Source: Oceanisphaera pacifica
Lineage (GTDB): Bacteria > Pseudomonadota > Gammaproteobacteria > Enterobacterales > Aeromonadaceae
NCBI RefSeq assembly: GCF_017498065.1
Contig: NZ_JAGDFX010000005.1
Location: forward strand, 1 to 64,000
Length of the DNA stretch: 64,000 bases
Reading direction: 5' to 3'
Made by a program: the position numbers and the translations under genes. Below are positions 36,259 through 44,821 of the stretch, piece by piece. The notes beneath the pieces are model-generated. The model saw only the letters and a list, made by a program, of their open reading frames with translations, was not told where the DNA came from and searched no databases. The number at the start of each line of letters is the position of its first letter. Position 1 is the stretch's first letter.

Positions 36259-38622
36259 TTAGAATAGTCCCAGTTGTTGGCCACAAATGGCGTCAAAGCT
36301 GAGGCCGATAAAGGGTAATATGGCATCGGCTACCGGCTTAATTTGACGATCCACATAATGCTGATAGTCAATAATCGATTGCATATACTCCACCGGCTCT
36401 GGGCCATTAACGGTGATCACATAATCCACCGTACCTTGTTGCTGATAGCGCAACGCTAAGCCAAGCCGTGCATTATGCTCATCGGCTAGCCGAGCGGCTC
36501 GCACCTGAGGCGGCTGCGATTTAGTGTATTGCGCTAAAGGTCGGCGTAAGCGTTTGCGATAGACTAAGTCGGCATCGCGCTCGCCTGCTAAGGTTTGTGC
36601 TAAGGTATCGCGTATCAAGGCGCTGGGGTCGAGATCATCAAACACTAAACGATATAACTGCGTTTGAAACTGCTTGGCCAGAGGCGTCCAGTCGGAGCGC
36701 ACGGTTTCTAACCCCTTAAAGACTAATTGCTGCTCTCCTTTGGTTAAGCTTAAACCGGCATAACGTTTTTTAGAGCCTTGTTCTTGACCACGAATGGTGG
36801 GCATTAAAAAGCGGGCATAATAACACTCAAATTGCAGCTCTAGCTGACTGTCTAATTGCAGCGTTTGCCTTAAATGAAACTTCCATTGCTGCGTGACTAA
36901 TTGCGCGAGTCGCCGCCCTTCTGTACTGGCACTGTGTTCATTATGCTCGCCACTGAGCAATACAAATACAGAGTCAGTATCACCGTAAATCACCTCATGG
37001 TGTTGATCTGCTATCCAGCGCGCCGTTTGCTGCATGATATCGTGACCGCGCAGCGTAATGGATGAGGCCAGTCGCGTATCATAAAAACGACAGCCACCAG
37101 AGCCTAATACGCCATAAAAAGAATTCATTAATATTTTAATGGCTTGAGAGCGAGGCGCGTCTTGCTCGTGTTTGGCTTGATCTCGCGCCTGCCATAAATG
37201 GGCAATAATAGCGGGTAAAAAGTGCTGGTGGCGAGAAAAGCGTGCGCCGCGAAATCCCGCAATCGCATCTTCTTCTTTTAACCCCACCGCTAGCCCCAGT
37301 GGATCTATGTTAAAAGTGCGAATAATGGCGGGATACAAACTTTTAAAATCTAATACCAAAACATGGCGATATAAACCTGGGCGTGAGTCCATCACATAAC
37401 CACCTGGGCTTGCTAAGCCACCGTTTGCGGGCAAGTTAGGGGCCACAAAACCTGCGCGATGTAAGTGGGGTAAATACACTTGAGTAAAGGCGGCCACCGA
37501 GCCACCAATGCGCTCTAACTCTAGCCCCGTTAGTTGGCTGCGTAGTCGTAAAAAGTCCAGCAAACGGGTGTGCGTAAAAATATCCCACACCAAACGGCAG
37601 TCTGCTAAGTTATAGGTGGCAAGCTTGGGCTTGTTTTGATAAAAATCGCGGGTAATGGCCGCTAGTCGGTTGGCTACATCTTCGGTTTGCTTACCCCGAC
37701 CTAATAACTGCTGAGCTACTGACTCTAAGCTAAAGCTATCAAACTGATAACAAGCGGTTTTAAGGGCGGCAATACCGTCTATGACGACTCTGCCGGGCAA
37801 GGTGATAAATGCCTGTCCGGTATAGGCTGACTCCCGTAGATAAGCCGTTTCTCCTGCTCGACCTAAGCGCAGTTTAATGCCATATAAGGCTGCTCGCTTT
37901 AACAATAAGCGAAAGTCAAAACCCACCACATTCCAGCCAATAATAATATCGGGATCATAGTCGTTAAAAACATCTATTAATGCTTTTAATAATGCCGACT
38001 CATTGGCCTGCCACTGAATATCGATATCTGCAGGCTCTGGTTTACCTATCATTAATACTCGCGCCAGCCCATCACCATAAAGCCCGATGGAGTACAGCTC
38101 ACCTTGGCCCGAGCATTCAATATCAAGCGATAGCACCTTAAATTTAGGGCTGTAATCCGCAGCTTTTAATCGCGCTTGCGTAAATTGACGAAAGCGGGGG
38201 CTTTGCATACTCGATGAGCCTACCCCTTCCACCATAAAGGTCACACCTGCGCGAATAAAGCGGCTAAATAAAAACCGCTCATGCAGGCGAATATCATCTT
38301 CAAAGACTGAAATGCCCTCACGGCGCAAAATATCTGCCGCCATTTTATGCGCGGCTATGCTGGTAAAGTACCAAACCCCTACGCTTTGGTGCTCTAAGGT
38401 TTGTAGCCCTGGCATACTCCACTGCGCCGCTATATTGGCCTGTGACAGTAATGTTTGTGCTTTAAGATACTGAGCGTGAGGCACCATAAATAAAGGCCGC
38501 TCGCCATTTAGCACCAAGCGTACCGGCCCTTGCTCGGTTATCAGCCAGTAGACGATTTCACAACGACCCTGCCGGTCGCGACTATGACGGGTTAAAATAA
38601 ACCCCTGCTCGATATGTTTCAT
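36259..38622 (-). CDS. polB: DNA polymerase II
   Basis: Family B polymerase used in replication restart and translesion synthesis. The 3'-5' exonuclease motifs are LSLDIECSG, NVVGFDFRLL and YNLADCRLVWD. Polymerase motifs are LDFKSLYPAIIRTFNID (A), KILMNSFYGVLG (B) and YGDTDSVFV (C). 787 residues, matching E. coli Pol II. In E. coli it is LexA-controlled; I see no convincing LexA box immediately upstream of this start, only one past the stop codon. Confidence 0.96.
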   Translation of the reverse strand: MKHIEQGFILTRHSRDRQGRCEIVYWLITEQGPVRLVLNGERPLFMVPHAQYLKAQTLLSQANIAAQWSMPGLQTLEHQSVGVWYFTSIAAHKMAADILRREGISVFEDDIRLHERFLFSRFIRAGVTFMVEGVGSSSMQSPRFRQFTQARLKAADYSPKFKVLSLDIECSGQGELYSIGLYGDGLARVLMIGKPEPADIDIQWQANESALLKALIDVFNDYDPDIIIGWNVVGFDFRLLLKRAALYGIKLRLGRAGETAYLRESAYTGQAFITLPGRVVIDGIAALKTACYQFDSFSLESVAQQLLGRGKQTEDVANRLAAITRDFYQNKPKLATYNLADCRLVWDIFTHTRLLDFLRLRSQLTGLELERIGGSVAAFTQVYLPHLHRAGFVAPNLPANGGLASPGGYVMDSRPGLYRHVLVLDFKSLYPAIIRTFNIDPLGLAVGLKEEDAIAGFRGARFSRHQHFLPAIIAHLWQARDQAKHEQDAPRSQAIKILMNSFYGVLGSGGCRFYDTRLASSITLRGHDIMQQTARWIADQHHEVIYGDTDSVFVLLSGEHNEHSASTEGRRLAQLVTQQWKFHLRQTLQLDSQLELQFECYYARFLMPTIRGQEQGSKKRYAGLSLTKGEQQLVFKGLETVRSDWTPLAKQFQTQLYRLVFDDLDPSALIRDTLAQTLAGERDADLVYRKRLRRPLAQYTKSQPPQVRAARLADEHNARLGLALRYQQQGTVDYVITVNGPEPVEYMQSIIDYQHYVDRQIKPVADAILPFIGLSFDAICGQQLGLF

Positions 38623-38688
38623 GATGTCATTATATCAGCACCACGGTCTAACTAGGGTTTTGTTATCAGTGGTTGAAAAGCACACATA

Positions 38689-38714
38689 AAAAAGCTCCGA
38701 TAAACGGAGCTTTT
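38689..38714 (-). terminator. bamC terminator
   Basis: On the minus strand AAGCTCCG and CGGAGC arms followed by T6, 34 bases past bamC and upstream of polB. Confidence 0.8.
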
Positions 38715-38747
38715 ATCACCATGTCTAAACTTATAAACTGTTGTAGC

Positions 38748-39755
38748 TTAGCGCAATAAGTCGGGGCGTTGAAAAGCTTCAGCAAAAGTGGTGGCGACCT
38801 TGCTTAATAGCTCAGCAGAGACTGGCGTTTTATCTTTATCACTTAAGGTGATACTACTTTGCTCCCCTAAATCACCTAACTGAATACGGTACTTTTGCTC
38901 AGGAATATCCAGTTTGGTTATCGCCAAATCACGCCACTGACTATTGCTTAAGCCATCAAACTCTACATCCACATAACCCAAGGCTTGCTGACGGTTAGTA
39001 AGATCAAAGCCAAGCTTAGGTAATACCGTAATTAAACGCTTCCAGCTTCTGTCATAGCCTTGCGCCACTAATAAACGTCCTTGGGCTGAGTCTAGCGTTA
39101 ACTTGATGGGGCTGCTGTCTAGTAAGTTTTGCTGTTGAGTAAGTGTGCGCTGATAAGATAAGGAAAAAGCATTCAACATCGCCGCTTCTGCCCGCTGAGC
39201 ATTTTGTGCTAGGGTGGCATCGTCATTATTCATCATCACTTCTACCGATACAGCACGACGCACGCTGTTGGGGGCTAACTTCCAGCTAAACTCTTGCTCG
39301 GGGCTGCCAATCGCTTGGCCGTCGCTCTGCCAACCTTGTTCGGTTTGGCTATATTGCGCTTTTTGCTCACTAAAGAAGTCTGATAACGCTTGGTTTAGCT
39401 CCTGCTCTAATGGCTGCTCTAAGCGTTGCTGGTAAAACCATAAGCCACTGCCGTTATCTAACACTTCAGTACCGCGGATCAAGGGCAACACCTGAGTTGG
39501 TGGGCGTACATCTACCTCTTTTCCAACCACAGCGTTAGCGTTTGTACTGGTAGCGGGAGGGATCACAAATTCATTATTAAAACGCGGTGCTTCAAGACCT
39601 GCCGGGATCAACAAGGGCGTTGTTCTTAATGTCGCATCCTGATACTCAAAACCACGATTGGCTTGGGCACGGGTTTCAGGGTTACTACAGCCTGCAAGCA
39701 CACTTAATGCCAGCACACCCATGATCATTTTTTGTGTGTTCAACGATTTATCCAC
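38748..39755 (-). CDS. bamC: Outer membrane assembly lipoprotein BamC
   Basis: Lipoprotein of the BAM complex that inserts beta-barrel proteins into the outer membrane. GTG start behind GCGGAG; the signal peptide ends in lipobox LAGC (Cys23). An unstructured N-terminal segment contacting BamD is followed by two helix-grip domains. 335 residues. In many gammaproteobacteria bamC follows dapA; here no dapA is present and bcp, normally two genes away, is divergent across 333 bases. Confidence 0.88.
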   Translation of the reverse strand: MDKSLNTQKMIMGVLALSVLAGCSNPETRAQANRGFEYQDATLRTTPLLIPAGLEAPRFNNEFVIPPATSTNANAVVGKEVDVRPPTQVLPLIRGTEVLDNGSGLWFYQQRLEQPLEQELNQALSDFFSEQKAQYSQTEQGWQSDGQAIGSPEQEFSWKLAPNSVRRAVSVEVMMNNDDATLAQNAQRAEAAMLNAFSLSYQRTLTQQQNLLDSSPIKLTLDSAQGRLLVAQGYDRSWKRLITVLPKLGFDLTNRQQALGYVDVEFDGLSNSQWRDLAITKLDIPEQKYRIQLGDLGEQSSITLSDKDKTPVSAELLSKVATTFAEAFQRPDLLR

Positions 39756-40088
39756 GCCTTTAACTCCGCTTTAATAAATGCTTCCCCTACCTTGTCTATC
39801 TTGATAATTACAAACACAGGTAAACGCGGCCTTTAGATATATATACGTCTGAGTAGCTCAGAAGATTGAATGGTGTGTTGGAGGTCCATCATAAATATAA
39901 GTTCCATCCGCAACCGAGTGTTTTACATTATCTACGAAAAAGCCGCTCACACACAAGGTGGCGACTACTGAAAAACGACGGCTTATGGTAGTGGGGGCGG
40001 ATACTGAATACAAGAGAGCCACTGGAGGCCAATACAATTTGTGCTAACATCACAGTCTTCTTCCACTTTTTATTTGGACAGACTCACA
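39756..40088. other. bamC-bcp intergenic region
   Basis: No gene seen. At 39928-39944 CTACGAAAAAGCC recurs, the opening word of the repeats at 484 and 576. Promoters of the two divergent genes are presumably here but none stands out. Confidence 0.45.
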
Positions 40089-40571
40089 ATGACATATTTA
40101 CCTGCTGGTAGCCCTGCCCCGGCTTTTACGCTGCTTGACCAAAACGGTAACTCCGTTAGTTTGCATGATTTTAGTGGCAAAAAAGTCTTGGTATATTTTT
40201 ACCCCAAGGCCATGACGCCAGGCTGTAAAGTACAAGCCTGTAGTTTGCGTGACAGCCAAGCTGAGTTGGCCGCCCACAATGTGGTGGTGTTAGGCATTAG
40301 CCCAGACCCCGTTGCCCGCTTAAAGAAGTTTGAAGAAAAAGACGAACTTAACTTCACACTGCTATCTGATGAAGATCACGCCATTGCCGACGCATTTGGC
40401 GTATGGGGATTGAAGAAGTTTATGGGGAAAGAATACGATGGTATTCACCGCATCAGCTTTTTAATTGATGAAACAGGCACAGTCGCCCATGTGTTCGACA
40501 AGTTTAAAACCAAAGATCATCACCAAGTCGTCATCGATTATTTAACTGAAGCACAAACACCAAGCGCCTAG
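40089..40571 (+). CDS. bcp: Thioredoxin-dependent thiol peroxidase (Bcp)
   Basis: Atypical peroxiredoxin that reduces peroxides using thioredoxin. The active-site block is YFYPKAMTPGCKVQACSLRD, with the peroxidatic Cys (about 47) and resolving Cys five residues later, the PrxQ/Bcp arrangement. ATG 40089 (MTYLPAGSPAPAFTLLDQ) gives 160 residues; a longer in-frame upstream start lacks support. A large inverted repeat follows the stop codon. Confidence 0.93.
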   Translation: MTYLPAGSPAPAFTLLDQNGNSVSLHDFSGKKVLVYFYPKAMTPGCKVQACSLRDSQAELAAHNVVVLGISPDPVARLKKFEEKDELNFTLLSDEDHAIADAFGVWGLKKFMGKEYDGIHRISFLIDETGTVAHVFDKFKTKDHHQVVIDYLTEAQTPSA

Positions 40572-40604
40572 CACTCAGCTAAAAGTAAGATTACAGACCT
40601 ACTC

Positions 40605-40672
40605 GCCACGGAATACACAGAAAAGCACTGACGAATAACGTTTTTGATGCACTTTTCCGTGTGTTCCGTGGC
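40605..40672. repeat. Long inverted repeat between convergent genes
   Basis: GCCACGGAATACACAGAAAAG and CTTTTCCGTGTGTTCCGTGGC arms with few mismatches around a loop of about 20 bases. It lies between bcp and the YeeE-type gene and may act as a two-way terminator or be a REP-like element. Confidence 0.6.
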
Positions 40673-40698
40673 AAAAATAGGGTTAGCGCTTTATTAGC

Positions 40699-41112
40699 TT
40701 AGCGTTGTATTTTTCCTACCAACCAAAAACCGCCAAGCATGGCCAGCACAAAGGCACCCGCTTGCCACTGTAAACTACCTAACAACCCTAATGCCGGGCC
40801 GGGGCAGATCCCCACTAACCCCCAGCCGATGCCAAAAATAAGCGCTCCGAACACTAAGCGTTTATCAATCACAGGCGCCGGCACCTTAGGCAGAGCACTC
40901 CCCAACACAGATTGCGTGCGCCCTGCTCGACGCCATAACCAATAACCGGGCGTAAATACCAATAATGCCGCCCCCATCACTAGCGCTAAGCTGGGATCCC
41001 ACTCACCAAAAACATTCAAAAAACCTTGTACTTTTACTGGGTTAATCATGCCCGACACCGCAATGCCTAAGCCAAATAACGCCCCCGATAATAATGAAAT
41101 AATACCCAACAT
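40699..41112 (-). CDS. YeeE/YedE (DUF6691) half-transporter, second gene
   Basis: 137-residue membrane protein with four hydrophobic helices and the sulfur-transport motif in GIGWGLVGICPGPALGLLG, containing the conserved Cys that relays thiosulfate-type sulfur in YeeE. It is the C-terminal half-size partner of the gene just upstream (one base apart). The pair together corresponds to one full YeeE-like channel. Confidence 0.85.
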   Translation of the reverse strand: MLGIISLLSGALFGLGIAVSGMINPVKVQGFLNVFGEWDPSLALVMGAALLVFTPGYWLWRRAGRTQSVLGSALPKVPAPVIDKRLVFGALIFGIGWGLVGICPGPALGLLGSLQWQAGAFVLAMLGGFWLVGKIQR

Positions 41113-41113
41113 T

Positions 41114-41533
41114 TTATGCCCCCCATCCTAATGCACTCACAGTGGCAATGCCGGCTGCCATAAAGATCCCAGTGGCCACCAAAGAGCGCCAAGAAAAACG
41201 CCCAATGCCACAAATACCATGCCCGCTGGTACAGCCATTCCCTAAACGTGTGCCTATGCCCACCAATAAGCCGGCTAGCACTAACTTAACCACAGACTGT
41301 GATGCCAACTCCGGTACCGCCACCTGATCTGTGGCAAACAGCACAGCGGGCACCAAGACGAGCCCCACAACAAAGGCGAGGCGCCAGCTTTTATCGGCTT
41401 GAGTGGCAATGCCCGATACAATGCCGCTAATACCGGCTGTTTTGCCGGCGACTAGCATTAATAATAAGGCCCCAGCGCCAATGCATGCGCCCCCGATTAA
41501 GGCCGTCCACGGAGTAAAATTAATAATGGTCAT
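41114..41533 (-). CDS. YeeE/YedE half-transporter, first gene
   Basis: 139-residue membrane protein, four helices, with two YeeE-type glycine motifs: GGACIGAGALLLMLVAGKTAG and GIGTRLGNGCTSGHGICGIGRFSWRS, the latter holding conserved cysteines. Such pairs are thought to import thiosulfate or related sulfur compounds. Upstream, ATTAG-TATTAC-CTAAT (41550-41565) is a candidate operator. Confidence 0.87.
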   Translation of the reverse strand: MTIINFTPWTALIGGACIGAGALLLMLVAGKTAGISGIVSGIATQADKSWRLAFVVGLVLVPAVLFATDQVAVPELASQSVVKLVLAGLLVGIGTRLGNGCTSGHGICGIGRFSWRSLVATGIFMAAGIATVSALGWGA

Positions 41534-41549
41534 GATTATGCTCTCTTAT

Positions 41550-41565
41550 ATTAGTATTACCTAAT
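41550..41565 (-). promoter_or_regulatory. Candidate operator of the YeeE pair
   Basis: ATTAG and CTAAT arms around a six-base centre, 17 bases before the start of the first gene. Sulfide- or persulfide-responsive ArsR-type repressors often control such genes, but the site is not assigned. Confidence 0.3.
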
Positions 41566-41707
41566 GATACAAGCCAGCACTACATTAGCAAGCTCTTATT
41601 TTAAATGCGACTGACAGCTCACAATTGTATGGCCATTATTTACAATTTAGCGCTAAGCATTCACTATAGAGACTTAAGCGTTTGCTCAATAAAGGAATAG
41701 CATTAAT

Positions 41708-44671
41708 ATGCAGTTACCTGCATTACACCGTCCGCAACATCATTTATGCTTTTTTAGGCTAGATTCCCAGTTTCATCTTACGCTGTTAACCACGCTTCCC
41801 GCTGACAACATTTTACTGCCAGATGCACAACTGTCGTTATTAAGTCAATTAAATGAGACAGATCGGCAGCAACTAGCGCAACTTTGTGCCGAGCAGGCTC
41901 CCGCAAGTATTGCACTCTCTATTCAAGGGCGTCGCTGGCAATGCCACCTTGCGCCTGTTGAAAATAATCACTGGCTGGTGAGCGCTGATATCGCGCAGCA
42001 TCAAGTACAAGATACATTGGGGATCAGCGAGTGGCAGCTACAACAAGCATGGGCGCAAGCAAGCTCTCCTTCATTAGCCGCCTGCTTACCTGCCTTGATG
42101 GATCTGCTAATGACAGAGCAAAAGGCCAATCGGGTCGTATTGTGGCGCCATTATGGCGCCGAGGAAATATTACGTCCGCTATATAGCCAAGGCCTGACCT
42201 TTGATCTTGAGCCCGTAAAAGCACAGCGGCGCTATTTACGCACCCTGCAACAAAGAGGCGGCTTAAGTTATAGCCATTGTGCTCATCAACCACTGCTGAG
42301 TGCTTTTACTTATCTGGCCACAGACGGCATTGTGCACCGCCTAGATATTCCCTTATTGATTGAGCAACAACTAGAGGGCGTGATAAGCCTAGAGTATGTT
42401 CAAGCACGAACGCCCGTTACCCCCTCAGATATGCAATTTGTGGCCGCCATTGCAGAACGCTTAGCCGAGCTGATTACACAAACTAAACCAGATAATCCAC
42501 AACACAGCCTAGCGATAGATATTGCGCAGTTCACCCCTTTATTACTGCGCCACACCGGCCAAGACTTTTTTAATCAGCTATGCATGCAGCTGGCTACCTT
42601 GTGTCAGGCAGAAGGCGTCTTAGTGGGCTTGCTTTCGCGCCAGCAGCAAGAGGTACACGTAGTTGCTTGTGCAATGGAGGGCGAGTTACAACCCCCCTTT
42701 AGCTATCACCTAAGTGGTACTCCTTGTTATCGCTGTTTGCACCAAGCACAAAGCATTCTGATTTATCATCATAGCGTTGCTGAGTCATTTCCTTGTGATC
42801 GGATGCTGACAGAACATGGCATGCAAGGCTATATTGGCTTAACCATTACCGATCAAAATAAAGAGCCGATTGGTATTCTTGCCTTGCTGTTTAAGCAACC
42901 TTTACAAGATGCCAGTCAAATACAGCTGTTACTTGAACAACTCGAGCACAGAATGAGTGCCGAGTTATTACGCCGCCAAGATCAAGAAGCGTTAAAAGTG
43001 GCCGCCGTCGCCTTTGAAACCCAAGAAAGTTTATTTATCACTGATCATCAAATGCGCATTCAGCAGGCTAATCACGCCTTTATGCAAATGAGTGGCTACT
43101 TTTCTGATACCCTGCTCGGTCGCTCTGCCCTCAGTTTACGCATAGATAATCCCGAGCATGCCAGCAGAGAAGCCATTACCCATAGCTTGGCGCAGCACCA
43201 ACGTTGGCAAGGAGAGCAAACCTTATTACGTTATAACGGTGAGTCTTTGCCAGTAAACTTACGCATTTCGCAAGTCAAAGATAAGTTAGGTGTGATCCAT
43301 CATATTTGTGCCCTAGAAGATCTGTCAGCGCATAAAGCGGCGCATTTGCGCATTGAAACCATGGCCTATTTTGATGAATTAACCGGATTACATAACCGTC
43401 GGTATATGGTGGATCATATCAACCTAACGGTGGCGCAAGCTGAAAGTGACGCCACCCGAGGTGCCCTGCTATTACTGGATTTGGATGATTTTAAAAATAT
43501 TAATGACTCGCTTGGTTATGCCATTGGCGATCAATTGCTCATTCAGGTGGCCGAGCGGTTACGTCTTTTTATTGCCCATATTGAGGGGGCAAGCTTAGCG
43601 CGCATTGCCAGTGACGAGTTTGTGCTCATAGTATCAGAGTTAGGCCATGGCTATACCCATGCTAAAACCCGCGCCGAACAAATCGCCCATGGCTTGTTAG
43701 AGCAATTTTCATTGCCCTTTGAGCACGATAAATTACGCCTGCATTTAAGTGCCAGCATCGGCATTAGCTTATTTCCTAATGCTCAACTTGAGCATGATGA
43801 ATACCTACGCCAAGCCGATACCGCTAACCATATTGCCAAACAAGTGGCACCGGGTAGTCATGTATTTTTTAGTCAAGAAATGGCGGATGAAATACAAGAC
43901 AGACTGCGCATTTCTAATGACTTACAACAAGCGCTCACCAATCAAGAGTTCTCCCTGCATTTTCAGCCTCAACAAAGGGTCAGTGATAACCAAACTGTGG
44001 GAGTGGAAGCCCTACTGCGCTGGCAACCCGAAGGGAAAAGCCCTATTTCGCCGGGCATATTTATCCCGATAGCGGAGGAAACCTCATTAATTTGTGATAT
44101 TGGCGCTTGGGTGTTGCACACCGCATGTGCTCATTTTCAGCGTTGGCAAGAAGCATCGGTCGCGGTTGATTGCTTATCGGTCAATATTAGTGCACGACAG
44201 TTTCACAGCCCGCAGTTTCTTACTCAATTATCACAACTGTTGCACCAGTACCCAAGCTGCCGTCACCGTTTAATGCTCGAGGTCACAGAGGGAGTATTTC
44301 TTGAAAACCTGACCGATAGTCGCAGCCGCATGGCACAGATTAAAGCTTTAGGCGTCAAGATCTCGATTGATGACTTTGGCACCGGCTATTCCTCTTTTGC
44401 GTATTTGCGCGAACTACCTGCAGATGAGCTCAAGCTTGATCGCTCCTTTGTGCAATATATCGATAAACGACCACAAGACAAAGCCATTATTGCCTGCTTG
44501 CTCGATTTAGCGCGCACACTCAATATGGACGTGGTCGCCGAAGGCATTGAAACAGAACAACAACTGGCCACCCTTAACGAGCTCAAGTGCCCCTCTTATC
44601 AGGGATTCTTACGCGCTCGCCCTATGCCAGAACAAGAATTGCTGTTGTGGTTAACGCAGCGTGATAAATAA
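41708..44671 (+). CDS. GAF-PAS-GGDEF-EAL cyclic di-GMP signalling protein
   Basis: 987-residue cytosolic protein. Two GAF-like regions (about 110-240 and 265-410), a PAS domain (about 425-545, FETQESLFITDHQMRIQQAN), a GGDEF domain (about 545-710) and an EAL domain (about 725-980). The GGDEF signature is degenerate, ASDEF (ARIASDEFVLIVSE), so it likely does not make c-di-GMP. The EAL domain keeps VEALLRW, EVTEGVF and DDFGTGYSSFAYL, so phosphodiesterase activity is expected. A heptamer tandem repeat starts directly after its stop. Confidence 0.9.
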   Translation: MQLPALHRPQHHLCFFRLDSQFHLTLLTTLPADNILLPDAQLSLLSQLNETDRQQLAQLCAEQAPASIALSIQGRRWQCHLAPVENNHWLVSADIAQHQVQDTLGISEWQLQQAWAQASSPSLAACLPALMDLLMTEQKANRVVLWRHYGAEEILRPLYSQGLTFDLEPVKAQRRYLRTLQQRGGLSYSHCAHQPLLSAFTYLATDGIVHRLDIPLLIEQQLEGVISLEYVQARTPVTPSDMQFVAAIAERLAELITQTKPDNPQHSLAIDIAQFTPLLLRHTGQDFFNQLCMQLATLCQAEGVLVGLLSRQQQEVHVVACAMEGELQPPFSYHLSGTPCYRCLHQAQSILIYHHSVAESFPCDRMLTEHGMQGYIGLTITDQNKEPIGILALLFKQPLQDASQIQLLLEQLEHRMSAELLRRQDQEALKVAAVAFETQESLFITDHQMRIQQANHAFMQMSGYFSDTLLGRSALSLRIDNPEHASREAITHSLAQHQRWQGEQTLLRYNGESLPVNLRISQVKDKLGVIHHICALEDLSAHKAAHLRIETMAYFDELTGLHNRRYMVDHINLTVAQAESDATRGALLLLDLDDFKNINDSLGYAIGDQLLIQVAERLRLFIAHIEGASLARIASDEFVLIVSELGHGYTHAKTRAEQIAHGLLEQFSLPFEHDKLRLHLSASIGISLFPNAQLEHDEYLRQADTANHIAKQVAPGSHVFFSQEMADEIQDRLRISNDLQQALTNQEFSLHFQPQQRVSDNQTVGVEALLRWQPEGKSPISPGIFIPIAEETSLICDIGAWVLHTACAHFQRWQEASVAVDCLSVNISARQFHSPQFLTQLSQLLHQYPSCRHRLMLEVTEGVFLENLTDSRSRMAQIKALGVKISIDDFGTGYSSFAYLRELPADELKLDRSFVQYIDKRPQDKAIIACLLDLARTLNMDVVAEGIETEQQLATLNELKCPSYQGFLRARPMPEQELLLWLTQRDK

Positions 44672-44776
44672 ATTAGGGATTAGGGATTAGGGATTAGGGA
44701 TTAGGGATTAGGGATTAAGGATTAGGGATTAGGGATTAGGGATTAGGGATTAGGGATTAGGGATTAGGGATTAGGG
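44672..44776 (+). repeat. (ATTAGGG)15 tandem repeat
   Basis: Fifteen consecutive seven-base units, 105 bases; the seventh reads ATTAAGG and all others are exact, with a partial ATTA at the end. The first unit begins the base after the stop codon of the GGDEF/EAL gene and the array ends about 45 bases before dadA. The G-strand has fifteen runs with GGG in fourteen, so quadruplex formation is possible. Confidence 0.97.
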
Positions 44777-44821
44777 ATTAAGCATTCACCAAAAATCTAA
44801 TTGATTAAAGAGGAAACCGGC

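Noticed and set aside
44672-44776. Tandem repeat considered as a CRISPR array
   Set aside because: Units are seven bases and directly adjacent with no spacers; no cas gene is present.
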